This document shows positions 1 through 8,373 of a stretch of DNA of 64,000 nucleotides, one piece after another. The first letter of the stretch is position 1. Every line of letters starts with the position of its first letter. The notes under the pieces are model-generated. The model did no database searches and was not told where the DNA came from. It was given only the letters and a program-made list of their open reading frames with translations. The translations under genes were made by a program, and so were the position numbers. This DNA is from Candidatus Saccharimonadota bacterium (GTDB lineage: Bacteria; Patescibacteriota; Saccharimonadia; Saccharimonadales; Saccharimonadaceae): assembly GCA_030445265.1 (NCBI GenBank), contig JAUCSC010000001.1, positions 418,494 through 482,493 on the forward strand, given 5' to 3'.

Positions 1-117
1 TGCCTCTTTGTGTCACGAGCGATGACGAGGTTAGCTAGGCGGATTTATTCATCATTATATTAACACATGTGCTACTTGCGTACAGGCTCCTTCACCGCAG
101 AGGAAGTGAGTTTATTC

Positions 118-1704
118 TTAGCGTAAGACGGGGTTCGATTTCATGTCGGCTTTGTGTATCACTTTATGAATCGTGACATAACGCGTACCGCCATCAGTCT
201 TCTGGGAGAATATAATTCTGGTATTGCGGCCGATGGGACCACCAGAAATTCCGCTGGCTTGAGCTCCGGAATAACGCATGAACTGCTCTTTCAAACCATC
301 TTCATTGAGATGGGCTTTTTCTTTCATATTGGCCCACTGCGTAATAGTACGATCGGTACCAGTGTAATTGCTTCGGGTCGTAATAATATTGATAGCATTG
401 ACGACCATCGCATTCAATTTATCGTCATGATACGTATCAAGATACTTTTTGAACAGCTTTTGCTCAGTAACTTGCTGAGCAACCGCATTTATATCGTTAA
501 TATTATTTGGATTGTTGATGACGAATGGTTCATCCTGGTTTACCAGGCGTAGTACGACACGTTCAAAGGATGGAGTTTCTAACTCTGCCGCGCCAACCAA
601 AGCAACATCTCTTTTTTCCAGCTTAATTACTGTGGCAGCCCTTTTGCGTGACGTCGCATTCGTTGCTACCGTATCTTCACTAAATATGACAGAGCTATCG
701 AGAATTCTGCTGACAGGTTTCCTCTTGGCGAAAGCAAGCAGGTCGTTCATTCTCTTTTGTGCCGCCGCGTCGTCACGACATGCGAGATCTCTTTTTAATT
801 CTTCAGGGAACTGATCTTCGGGTACCTTGGCCATGGCGTATGTACATATACCAAGTGCATTGAACGGACATTCTGGCGCACCCATGACTTTCATCCCAAG
901 CTTTACCGCTAACAATGATTTTTTTACATTGTCTGGCATCCCATTTTTCTTGATATAGTCCGTAAGTCGTTCGGCTGGTGTCTTCTCTCCGAGCGCTAAC
1001 TTGCGGGCATTATCAAGGAGGACGCTTTGGCCGAACCCGCGATCAATGTCTAATTTAGCGATGCGCTGTAGACTGTCAGGTAGGTCTTCGATGGTCGAAG
1101 GGTCAAACACTGTTTGTAAAACATCTGGACTATCCTGGTTTATGCGCTGCATTAACGCCCTGACAACATACTCCATTTGAAATGCCGTCCTAAGCTCTTC
1201 GTAGAGATAGTCGGCCTTACTATTTTCATGGTTCTTAGTCCGTTTACTTTGCTTTTGCAAAATACGCTGCTCAGTTCCGCGTAATAATATTCCCGACGGC
1301 GCTCCTTCGTTCACGAGATTGTCTTTAAAAATGACATCGAATTCGGTAGAGCGTAGCTCATTGGCTGCTCGGTTATGAGCAGAGGCGATGTTCAGCGCCA
1401 GCCACGACTCTCGGTTACGGTCACGCGACCTGAGCTCATCCCTCGAGCTTGATGCCGCAATATCCGCCATGGCGACCGCAGATCTACCGTTTTTGATATA
1501 TACATCGACGTTGCGAGTAAAAACCTCCCAATAGCGTGCGGCGTCAACCATAGTCTCCAGTTGCTCAGATTCACGCTCATCGAGCGATTCTGTCAGATAG
1601 CGCTCACTCTCCAGGCGTTCGAGATGACAAGATTCATCAGTAAGACATGGTTCGCTGGATACCTGCACAGCGGGAGTATCGGGAGTTCGACGGCTGAAAA
1701 ACAT
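118..1704 (-). CDS. Hypothetical 528-residue protein
   Basis: I do not recognise a family. The protein is hydrophilic and mostly charged, with no signal peptide or membrane segment. The N-terminal 60 residues are acidic, and residues 60-230 look helical with many Arg/Glu repeats. A short Cys-containing patch lies near residues 278-288 (CPFNALGICTYA). The start follows a GATAAT box by 6 nt, the leaderless pattern seen elsewhere in this window. It is divergent from the Nudix gene, with only 57 bp between the two starts. Its codon use resembles the neighbours, so it is probably a native cytoplasmic protein. No function is assigned. Confidence 0.8.
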   Translation of the reverse strand: MFFSRRTPDTPAVQVSSEPCLTDESCHLERLESERYLTESLDERESEQLETMVDAARYWEVFTRNVDVYIKNGRSAVAMADIAASSSRDELRSRDRNRESWLALNIASAHNRAANELRSTEFDVIFKDNLVNEGAPSGILLRGTEQRILQKQSKRTKNHENSKADYLYEELRTAFQMEYVVRALMQRINQDSPDVLQTVFDPSTIEDLPDSLQRIAKLDIDRGFGQSVLLDNARKLALGEKTPAERLTDYIKKNGMPDNVKKSLLAVKLGMKVMGAPECPFNALGICTYAMAKVPEDQFPEELKRDLACRDDAAAQKRMNDLLAFAKRKPVSRILDSSVIFSEDTVATNATSRKRAATVIKLEKRDVALVGAAELETPSFERVVLRLVNQDEPFVINNPNNINDINAVAQQVTEQKLFKKYLDTYHDDKLNAMVVNAINIITTRSNYTGTDRTITQWANMKEKAHLNEDGLKEQFMRYSGAQASGISGGPIGRNTRIIFSQKTDGGTRYVTIHKVIHKADMKSNPVLR

Positions 1705-1761
1705 GATTGCATTATCATAACACGATTCTTATGATTTGCAAGGGTTTGGTATGATAGGACT
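1705..1761. promoter_or_regulatory. Divergent promoter region between two leaderless starts
   Basis: This 57-bp spacer holds -10-like boxes pointing both ways. TATGAT at 1750-1755 lies 6 nt before the Nudix ATG. On the minus strand, GATAAT lies 6 nt before the ATG of the 528-residue protein. The distances imply transcription starting at or very near each start codon. No Shine-Dalgarno sequence is visible for either gene. Confidence 0.5.
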
Positions 1762-2265
1762 ATGTCAGAGAGAATCCAATACGTTGACGAAAATGACCAG
1801 CCAATCGGTGCCGGTTCTAACGATAACGCCTGGGCAAAAGGCATTCACCACCGACTGGTCCGCGTAATCCTGCGCGACGAGACCGGCATGATTCTCTCCC
1901 AGCTCAGAAGTCCCGCAAAAAAGTCGTATCCGAATCGATGGACAGACAGCGCCACTGGACATGTCGATGAAGGCGAAGACTATGAACAAGCCGTTCACCG
2001 AGAAATGTACGAAGAGATCGGCGTTAAAACCACTCTAACATTTCTGGGCAAATTTTTGCTGACCGGTCACCAAGACGGAGTAGCGGTGCCCGTCTTTAAC
2101 GGCGTCTTTGATGGTACCATCAGCCGACAGACACCATTAACTATGTCGAAGGATGAAGTAGCAGATGTACAATGGATTGATATACAAGACTTGAAGCAGT
2201 CCATGAAAGATAACCCAGACCTCTATACACCTGGTTTCATCGAAACCATTCGGCGCTTCTATTAA
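1762..2265 (+). CDS. Nudix hydrolase, isopentenyl-diphosphate-isomerase-like subgroup
   Basis: The Nudix box is intact at about residues 65-87 (GHVDEGEDYEQAVHREMYEE), with the Gly, Glu, Arg-Glu and Glu-Glu positions in place. Nudix enzymes hydrolyse nucleoside diphosphates linked to another moiety. The N-terminus (YVDENDQPIG) resembles the YfcD/IPP-isomerase-like subgroup, but substrate cannot be read from sequence. Length of 167 residues is normal. The ATG sits 6 nt after TATGAT, so the mRNA is probably leaderless. It precedes an ArsR-type regulator and two oxidoreductases on the same strand, so a redox or housecleaning role is possible. Confidence 0.85.
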   Translation: MSERIQYVDENDQPIGAGSNDNAWAKGIHHRLVRVILRDETGMILSQLRSPAKKSYPNRWTDSATGHVDEGEDYEQAVHREMYEEIGVKTTLTFLGKFLLTGHQDGVAVPVFNGVFDGTISRQTPLTMSKDEVADVQWIDIQDLKQSMKDNPDLYTPGFIETIRRFY

Positions 2266-2296
2266 TATATGTTTATATTTATAAAGAAGTAGTGCT

Positions 2297-2629
2297 TTGA
2301 GTATTGATATATTCAAATGTTTCGATATAGTTAAGTACATGGAAGCAATAACACAAAACAATACGGCAATAATCTTGAAAAGTCTTGCCGACGATATGCG
2401 ACTATCAATTGTCCGCAAGCTGGCACATGACAACTGCGAAGTAGCGAGTAGCGAGATCGTACAGAGCTGCGCTGAATTTTTGAAGCTATCGCAGCCAGCC
2501 ATGAGCCACCATTTCAACAAGCTCGTGACTGCGGGCGTTATCGTCGAGCGAAAGATAGGCGTCGAGAAGTACTATCAACTCAATAAACAACTTTTAAGCC
2601 TCGCTGGCATAAACCCAGATAAATTATAA
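2297..2629 (+). CDS. ArsR-family winged-helix transcriptional regulator
   Basis: Residues 20-100 form an ArsR/SmtB-type winged helix: LADDMRLSIVRKL opens the fold and LSQPAMSHHFNKL is the recognition helix, followed by a wing and YYQLN. No CxC metal motif is visible, so the inducer is unknown. The longest frame starts at TTG 2297; ATG 2339 (96 residues) is an equally good start and removes only a non-conserved N-terminus. It lies 10 bp upstream of the luciferase-like gene and probably controls that operon. Confidence 0.8.
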   Translation: MSIDIFKCFDIVKYMEAITQNNTAIILKSLADDMRLSIVRKLAHDNCEVASSEIVQSCAEFLKLSQPAMSHHFNKLVTAGVIVERKIGVEKYYQLNKQLLSLAGINPDKL

Positions 2630-2639
2630 AGGACCTATC

Positions 2640-3698
2640 ATGACCGATAAAAAAATATCCCAGCCAAAGTACTTATTTGGCCTCGACTCGTTTGGTGACA
2701 TTGCCGTCGACACAAAAGGACAGCCCCTGACGTATGCCGCGTCAATCCGACAAGTTGTCAAAGAAGCAGTGCTTGCTGATACCTTAGGAGTTGATATTAT
2801 TGCCCTTGGTGAGCACCACCGATCAGAATACGCAATTTCCAGTCCAGAGACGGTTCTTGCGGGTATCGCGACTAAAACAAAGAACATCAAGCTAGCAAGC
2901 GGTGTCACCGTCCTCAGCTCTGACGATCCGGTGCGTGTATTTGAACGTTTTGCCACACTCGATGCCTTGTCAAACGGCCGCGCGCAGGTGATACTCGGCC
3001 GGGGATCTTTTACTGAATCCTTCCCGCTATTTGGCTATGACTTACAGGATTACGAATTACTATTTGAAGAAAAAATTGATTTGTTTTCGAAACTTTTGTC
3101 CGAGCAACCAGTCACCTGGGAAGGAAAGACACGGGCAGCACTCGATAAGGCTGATGTTTTTCCAAAAACTGAATCTGGCCGCCTGGAAACCATGGTTGGC
3201 GTTGGAGGCTCGCCTCAATCTATAGTCCGCGCAGCTGCCTACGGCTTTCCCGTTGTCCTGGCCATTATCGGCGGCTCTCCGGATCGCTTCAAGCCGTACG
3301 TCGAACTCTACCAACGAGCGGCACGAGAGTTCGGACACGAGGAACATCCACTTGGCATGCACTCACCAGGATATATCGCCGATACTGACGCGCAGGCGAT
3401 AAAAGAAGCCTTCCCACGGTTTAAGAAAGCGATGGATGCCGTCGGGCTCAGCCGAGGCTGGCAGCCAATGACGCGCGACCATTTTATGAATGAAGTAAAG
3501 AACGGCTCAATGTACGTCGGATCACCAGAAACGGTTGCGCAGAAGATAGCTCGAGCCATGAAGGTCGTCGGCGTGAATCGTTTTGACTTGGTATACGGCT
3601 TTGGACCAGTCACGGCCGAAGCGCGCTTACATATGGTGGAATTGTACGCAACAAAGGTCATACCACGCGTCCGTGAACTACTAGCTGAGGCATCATAA
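2640..3698 (+). CDS. LLM-class flavin-dependent oxidoreductase (luciferase-like)
   Basis: This is a luciferase-like monooxygenase-fold TIM barrel of 352 residues. Seen motifs include LGEHHR near residue 56, SGVTVLSSDDPVRV near 93, GRAQVILGRGSF near 113 and a late VGSPETVAQKI near 285. Such enzymes use FMNH2 or F420H2 to oxidise or reduce small organics; the substrate is unknown here. It is followed 1 bp later by an F420-reductase-like NAD(P)-binding protein and preceded by an ArsR regulator, giving a small regulated redox operon. Start ATG is preceded by AAAGGA. Confidence 0.85.
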   Translation: MTDKKISQPKYLFGLDSFGDIAVDTKGQPLTYAASIRQVVKEAVLADTLGVDIIALGEHHRSEYAISSPETVLAGIATKTKNIKLASGVTVLSSDDPVRVFERFATLDALSNGRAQVILGRGSFTESFPLFGYDLQDYELLFEEKIDLFSKLLSEQPVTWEGKTRAALDKADVFPKTESGRLETMVGVGGSPQSIVRAAAYGFPVVLAIIGGSPDRFKPYVELYQRAAREFGHEEHPLGMHSPGYIADTDAQAIKEAFPRFKKAMDAVGLSRGWQPMTRDHFMNEVKNGSMYVGSPETVAQKIARAMKVVGVNRFDLVYGFGPVTAEARLHMVELYATKVIPRVRELLAEAS

Positions 3699-3699
3699 C

Positions 3700-4338
3700 G
3701 TGTTATCTCCAATTCGACGTATCGGTATCCTCGGGGCTGGCAAACTGGGCATTACACTAGCCCAGCTGGCCCTAAAAGCCGGCTACGAAGTAATCATTGC
3801 GGGTTCAACCCATCCAGGGAAGATCGCCCTGAGCATAGAGGTACTCACGCCTGGCGCTGTCGCCGCTTCAGCTGATGAGGTAGCTAGCCAAGCAGATATT
3901 ATTATCTTGGCATTACCACTTGGGAAATTTAAAGAACTTCCCAAGCAAGCTCTCGGCGGCAAATTAGTCATCGATGCGATGAATCACTGGTGGGAAATTG
4001 ATGGAGACCGCGAAATAATAGTTGGGCCCCACCGGTCTTCAAGTGAATCCGTCCAAGAATATTTAGCGACATCACGCCTGGTGAAAGCCTTCAATCACAT
4101 GGGCTATCATGACCTGCATGACGAACATAAGCCGTCGATGGCGGAAGGCCGCAAGGCAATTGCGGTAGCGGCGGACAACCCAGAAGACGTCAAGGCAGTG
4201 AGCGACGTCATTGATACACTCGGTTTTGATCCGTTATACATCGGTGGACTGTCGGAGGGACGTCGACTTGAGCCTGGCACAAAAGCCTTTGGCGCCAACG
4301 TACCAGCGGATCAGTTAGTACGTCTCATTACTCCGTAA
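3700..4338 (+). CDS. NAD(P)-binding oxidoreductase, F420-dependent NADP reductase-like
   Basis: The N-terminus carries a Rossmann glycine motif (IGILGAGKLG, residues 7-16), and the 212-residue layout matches the NADP oxidoreductase, coenzyme F420-dependent family. The family includes true F420:NADP reductases and F420-independent relatives. The start is a GTG one base after the LLM oxidoreductase stop, so translation is probably coupled. Pairing with an LLM-class enzyme suggests it recycles or shares a deazaflavin/flavin cofactor, but no F420 biosynthesis gene is visible in this window. Confidence 0.8.
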   Translation: MLSPIRRIGILGAGKLGITLAQLALKAGYEVIIAGSTHPGKIALSIEVLTPGAVAASADEVASQADIIILALPLGKFKELPKQALGGKLVIDAMNHWWEIDGDREIIVGPHRSSSESVQEYLATSRLVKAFNHMGYHDLHDEHKPSMAEGRKAIAVAADNPEDVKAVSDVIDTLGFDPLYIGGLSEGRRLEPGTKAFGANVPADQLVRLITP

Positions 4339-4430
4339 CTTCCTGAGAATAAGCTTTCATCATGTTCGGCACATCACGGTTATACTGCTGATTTGTTAAA
4401 ACCATAAGTCTATACGATACAATAGGAGTA

Positions 4431-6770
4431 ATGAATAAGGACGGTACTACGGCTGGTTTCACTTCCGATCTCCCGGTCTATAACTACTCTTCGGCCATTA
4501 CTGATGCCGTTGATAATAATCAGGTGACAATTATTACCGCGGAGACCGGTGCTGGGAAAAGCACCCAGGTTCCTCAGTATCTTGCGGATCATGGCTATAG
4601 CAAAGTCATCGTGACACAACCTCGTATCTTGGCTGCCAGGAATTTATCGAGGAGGGTCCGTGAGGAATGGGCCCTCCGCACGTCCAGCGATAGTGAACCA
4701 GTCATTGGCTATCGGACCGCCCATGAACGTGATGACAGCCCCGACACGCAGATTCTCTATTGCACTGATGGTCTCCAGCTCGTACGCGAGGTGACTGGAG
4801 CCGGCATCAAAGAACGTCAGGTGCTCGTGCTCGATGAGGTCCACGAGTGGAACGAGAACATGGAAGTGCTGATTGCCTGGGCAAAGAAACGTTGCCAAGA
4901 AGAACCGCGGTTTAAAGTAGTGATCATGAGCGCAACAATTGATACAGCCCCGCTGGCTAATTTCTTTGGGACATCTGCCGTTATTACTATTCCAGGGAGA
5001 AGCTTCCTCGTAAAAAAACGCCGGGGGACTGATGTAATCAGCGAGATTCTTGAAAAGATTCAAACGGCTTCAAGTAATATCCTCGTTTTCTTACCTGGCA
5101 AAGCTGAGATAAAGGATGTGAGTGACGCCATTGCACAAAAAGCCCATGCGGCGGGAGTGCCTATCATTCCCCTGCATTCGCAGCTCGAAGCGACGGCACA
5201 ACAACAAGCGTTCGCCAGTTATCCAAACGGTAAAATCATTTTGTCGACCAACATTGCTCAAACGAGTGTCACAATCGATGATATCGACGTCGTTATCGAC
5301 AGCGGTCTGGAACGGCGGAGCGAGGTGAGAAATGGTGTGGAGGGGTTATTCATTGCCCAAGTCGCCCAGTCAGACTGTCTTCAGCGAGCTGGTCGCGCCG
5401 GCCGGACAAAAGAAGGTGAGTACATACTCGCGCAGTACGACACGCTGCCATGCCTGAGCTTCGAAGAGCGTCCTGAATATGGTACTCCTGAAATACTTCG
5501 TAAACATATCGACCGTTTGACACTCCGGCTTGCAAACGTCGGCATTGATATCGAGCAGCTCGATTTTTATCACGATCCAAGCATCCGCGCCATTCGCCGT
5601 GCAAAACAAACGCTCATCGCGCTTGGCGCTATGACGCAAAGTGGCCAAGTAACCGACACGGGACGAGCGATGGAGCGATATCCCGTCGAGTCCAGTTATG
5701 CGCGCATGTTAGTCGAATCACATAAGTACGACGAACAAGTCCAGTCTAAGTTGGCCGCAATTATTGCTATTCAAGAGATTGGTGGCATCGTAAAGGGCGG
5801 TACGAGATATACGGGCTGGCACCGACTAACCCGGCAAAAAAAATCGGATCTCTTGGCGCAGTACGACGTCTACCGGGCGCTTCCAACCCTCGCGCCAGAG
5901 GAATATGAAGAGCTTGGCATCATTAGCAAAAATGTATCGAAGGCCAGCGAAGTCATGGAGCGCCTCAACCGTGATATTGCGAGCATTACGCTTGATGAGT
6001 CCTCACTGACACCGATTAGCGAGACGGAGCAGGACCTGGTCATGCGCTGCATCGTTGCTGGACAAATAGATCAAGTATGGACAGTGGACATTGAAGGTAA
6101 CGCCACGCACATTACGACGAAGGCAGTTCGAGAACTATCGAGCAGTACGATTGTGAAAAATGCTCTTCTTGTCACTGGTACGCCGTTTGATTTACAGGTT
6201 CCTTCAAGGGATGGCACTCTTCAAACCCTCCATCTGGTGCAAGGTATTACCTCTATAAAAACCGAATGGCTGACTGAATTAGCACCAGATTTCTTTACGA
6301 CCCGTCATGGAAAGGTGGCATATGACCCACGCTCGGGATTTTTAGTCATACGTCAGCAAGTACGGTCTGGTAAACAGACCTTTGAGGGAGTAGGCGTACC
6401 AGTCACCGAAAATACCAAGCAAAATCAGAAATTTTTCCAGGAAGCAGTTACCAAGTGGATATATGATCAACTCGAGAAGGAACGGGCCAAGCTAGCCGCA
6501 TTTCATGTCAAACGCATCCCGAAGATTCCTCTTCCGCTCATCAAGTCGAGTGTTAGCTCATTAGCGGCCGGCGTCATCAATGTAGAAAGTCTTGCCCCTG
6601 AGCAGCGCAAGTGGCTATTCGACCTCACGAAGTTGGAAACGCATCTTGGCCGCGAATACATGAATCAAGTCGCCGCATCGTTTCGTGGTGGACACGCTCC
6701 TGGTCGCCATCATGCACACCGTGGCTGGAAGCCGTCGCACAAACGACAAAATCGACGCGATAATCGCTAA
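4431..6770 (+). CDS. DExH-box ATP-dependent RNA helicase, HrpA/HrpB-like
   Basis: Two RecA-like helicase domains are complete: motif I GETGAGKSTQ near residue 38, the DEVH box near 135, SATI near 164, and motif VI QRAGRAGR near 316. A winged-helix/HA2-type region follows (about 375-520), then a less conserved C-terminus ending in a His/Arg/Lys-rich tail that may bind RNA. The family unwinds structured RNA in ribosome assembly or mRNA processing. Length 779 is close to HrpB rather than the longer HrpA. The start follows TACAAT by 7 nt, with AGGAG inside that gap, so leadered or leaderless initiation are both possible. Confidence 0.88.
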   Translation: MNKDGTTAGFTSDLPVYNYSSAITDAVDNNQVTIITAETGAGKSTQVPQYLADHGYSKVIVTQPRILAARNLSRRVREEWALRTSSDSEPVIGYRTAHERDDSPDTQILYCTDGLQLVREVTGAGIKERQVLVLDEVHEWNENMEVLIAWAKKRCQEEPRFKVVIMSATIDTAPLANFFGTSAVITIPGRSFLVKKRRGTDVISEILEKIQTASSNILVFLPGKAEIKDVSDAIAQKAHAAGVPIIPLHSQLEATAQQQAFASYPNGKIILSTNIAQTSVTIDDIDVVIDSGLERRSEVRNGVEGLFIAQVAQSDCLQRAGRAGRTKEGEYILAQYDTLPCLSFEERPEYGTPEILRKHIDRLTLRLANVGIDIEQLDFYHDPSIRAIRRAKQTLIALGAMTQSGQVTDTGRAMERYPVESSYARMLVESHKYDEQVQSKLAAIIAIQEIGGIVKGGTRYTGWHRLTRQKKSDLLAQYDVYRALPTLAPEEYEELGIISKNVSKASEVMERLNRDIASITLDESSLTPISETEQDLVMRCIVAGQIDQVWTVDIEGNATHITTKAVRELSSSTIVKNALLVTGTPFDLQVPSRDGTLQTLHLVQGITSIKTEWLTELAPDFFTTRHGKVAYDPRSGFLVIRQQVRSGKQTFEGVGVPVTENTKQNQKFFQEAVTKWIYDQLEKERAKLAAFHVKRIPKIPLPLIKSSVSSLAAGVINVESLAPEQRKWLFDLTKLETHLGREYMNQVAASFRGGHAPGRHHAHRGWKPSHKRQNRRDNR

Positions 6771-6833
6771 ATACTCCATTTGCACGTGAGCCATAACCTA
6801 ACGAGTGTTGTAATAATGTGTTAGACTGGAGGC

Positions 6834-7211
6834 ATGAAAGACGGAATATCGGAGAAAAAGCTAGCCGAAAATCAAGTCTTTTTCAGAGGCCTGAACGCCA
6901 AGGTACGTGAAGGAATTGAGAATATTAAGCAAGTTGCCGATGAAGATGGCTCCAAAGCTGATTTGATCGATGAGAATACCGTCTTTGAGTTTCACTGCGA
7001 GTGTTCACACAACCATTGCCTTAACCGCATAAAAATAAGCCTCGCTGACTATGAGGCAATCCACAAGGATAACGCCTCCTTTACTATTACGCCTGGCCAT
7101 AATATTCCGGAGGTTGAGGATGTGACATTTACATGCCCGGCTTACTGTGTCGTTACAAAACATAAAGAACCGCCAAAAAAAGTGACGACGGTGCATCCGA
7201 TTGACCAATGA
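6834..7211 (+). CDS. Conserved small Cys-containing protein
   Basis: This 125-residue protein has a charged helical N-terminus and a C-terminal domain with CECSHNHC near residues 54-61. Downstream are a SLADYEAIH helix, FTITPGHNIPEVEDV and a final Cys at CPAYCVVTKH. The pattern resembles small conserved bacterial domains with a CxC...C knuckle that could bind zinc; I know no function for it. TAGACT lies 6 nt before the ATG with GGAGG between them. The last four bases overlap the next gene (ATGA), so the two are translationally coupled. Confidence 0.75.
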   Translation: MKDGISEKKLAENQVFFRGLNAKVREGIENIKQVADEDGSKADLIDENTVFEFHCECSHNHCLNRIKISLADYEAIHKDNASFTITPGHNIPEVEDVTFTCPAYCVVTKHKEPPKKVTTVHPIDQ

Positions 7212-7405
7212 AACGACCTAAAAAAATTACAAGGCAGTCACACGTTTTCAACTTGCCATGCGAAAAGAAAACCGCCTACAAAACTGAAGCAGATGCGGTA
7301 GCAGCTGCCGACCATCGCATGCTCGAGAATATGAGCGTTGATCTGGAAGTATATCAGTGCAATGTTTGTAATCAATGGCATTTAACCAGGGCCAAGAAAA
7401 AATAA
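7208..7405 (+). CDS. Hypothetical 65-residue protein with a CxxC pair
   Basis: This small basic protein overlaps the preceding gene by ATGA. Its single CxxC (YQCNVCNQWHLT, residues 50-61) with an adjacent His resembles half of a zinc ribbon or a treble-clef fragment. An upstream Cys lies at residue 18. The overlap and matching codon use argue that it is a real gene expressed with its neighbour. I assign no function; nucleic-acid binding is only a guess from charge and motif. Confidence 0.65.
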   Translation: MKRPKKITRQSHVFNLPCEKKTAYKTEADAVAAADHRMLENMSVDLEVYQCNVCNQWHLTRAKKK

Positions 7406-7448
7406 CCGCGCTCATAAAACTTTCCCTGCGTATACCATAAATTAATGT

Positions 7449-7477
7449 TTGTATTTTAATCCGCTCCGAGTGATAAT
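7449..7477 (+). promoter_or_regulatory. Predicted sigma70-type promoter for the 7501 gene
   Basis: TTGTAT at 7449-7454 and GATAAT at 7472-7477 are separated by 17 bp, with TG just upstream of the -10 core. The predicted start site near 7484 falls immediately before AAAGGAG (7485-7491), giving a very short leader to the 7501 gene. Confidence 0.5.
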
Positions 7478-7500
7478 AAGTTTCAAAGGAGTAATTGTCG

Positions 7501-8280
7501 TTGGATCCCGAAAGCAAAGAATATGTATTGCAAAACGGTGAATACATCACTATTACCCGTGACAATACGGAGATATTCCGGCATATGAGTTCACTAGCAA
7601 TCTATGATGTCATTGTCAGTGATGGCCACTACATATGGGAGGAACAAAAATTTGATTTCCAACGCTTACTCGGTTATGCACGAAAGTTGAAAGTGCCAGA
7701 ACATCTCAATTTAGCCGAAGCCAAAACAGACATAGTAGAGAAGTATGTTGCCGAAAAATCTGATGATCTTAGGGCACTCGATACTTTTCCGGCCGAATGG
7801 CAGCACAAAGAAAAGGATATTTTATATAGTATCGATACGATTGTTGATAAAGACACGAATATCGATGGGGTTCAATACGAGACCACGATCGTCAATCTCC
7901 TCATTGCGCTTGGTCACTTCGAACGGCTTAATAGGATAACAAAAAGCGCGACAGGTAAAACGTTCGTGGATCTCGCCGGTTCGGACCCTGCATCGGCGTA
8001 CAAACTGGCAAAATCGATGCTAAAGAGAATCGCAAATGATCATGAGTATGAAATTATCCGTCCTATGCCATCGATGGCTAACCCATTCAGTGATGGCTTG
8101 CAAAATACTTCAGGACTGTCCCGCTTATCATTTGCTGACATGCCCGACGAAAGGTTTCACCATATAAAAATGAATATCGGTGTTCATATATCTGAAGATG
8201 ACGAGAGTGCATTAGACTATCAGCAAAAACACATTCCGATCGTGAGTTTCTATTCGAAACCAGAGGATGCTCCCAAATAG
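7501..8280 (+). CDS. Hypothetical 259-residue protein
   Basis: I do not recognise a family. The protein is soluble, acidic and lacks a signal peptide or transmembrane segment. Two TTG codons can start it, at 7495 and 7501. AAAGGAG at 7485-7491 lies 9 nt before the second and only 3 nt before the first, so 7501 is preferred. The middle part (residues 60-120) is helical and charged, and the end contains an HIPIVSFY stretch. It is monocistronic between two promoter-bearing spacers. Confidence 0.7.
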   Translation: MDPESKEYVLQNGEYITITRDNTEIFRHMSSLAIYDVIVSDGHYIWEEQKFDFQRLLGYARKLKVPEHLNLAEAKTDIVEKYVAEKSDDLRALDTFPAEWQHKEKDILYSIDTIVDKDTNIDGVQYETTIVNLLIALGHFERLNRITKSATGKTFVDLAGSDPASAYKLAKSMLKRIANDHEYEIIRPMPSMANPFSDGLQNTSGLSRLSFADMPDERFHHIKMNIGVHISEDDESALDYQQKHIPIVSFYSKPEDAPK

Positions 8281-8373
8281 TTCTTTCGACTGACAGAAAA
8301 TAATTGATGCTCCACGCAGTGACTGCTGCCAAATTGCTTATGCAGACCATAAAATCGGATATAATAGAACTAT

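Noticed and set aside
1..63. Open frame on the plus strand ending in TAA at 61-63, possibly the end of a gene cut by the window edge
   Set aside because: Only 20 codons are visible, composition is Arg-rich and not clearly protein-like, so it cannot be supported.
154..552. 132-codon frame on the plus strand opposite the 528-residue gene
   Set aside because: It is fully antisense to a longer, better-supported coding frame, with low-complexity Ile-rich content.
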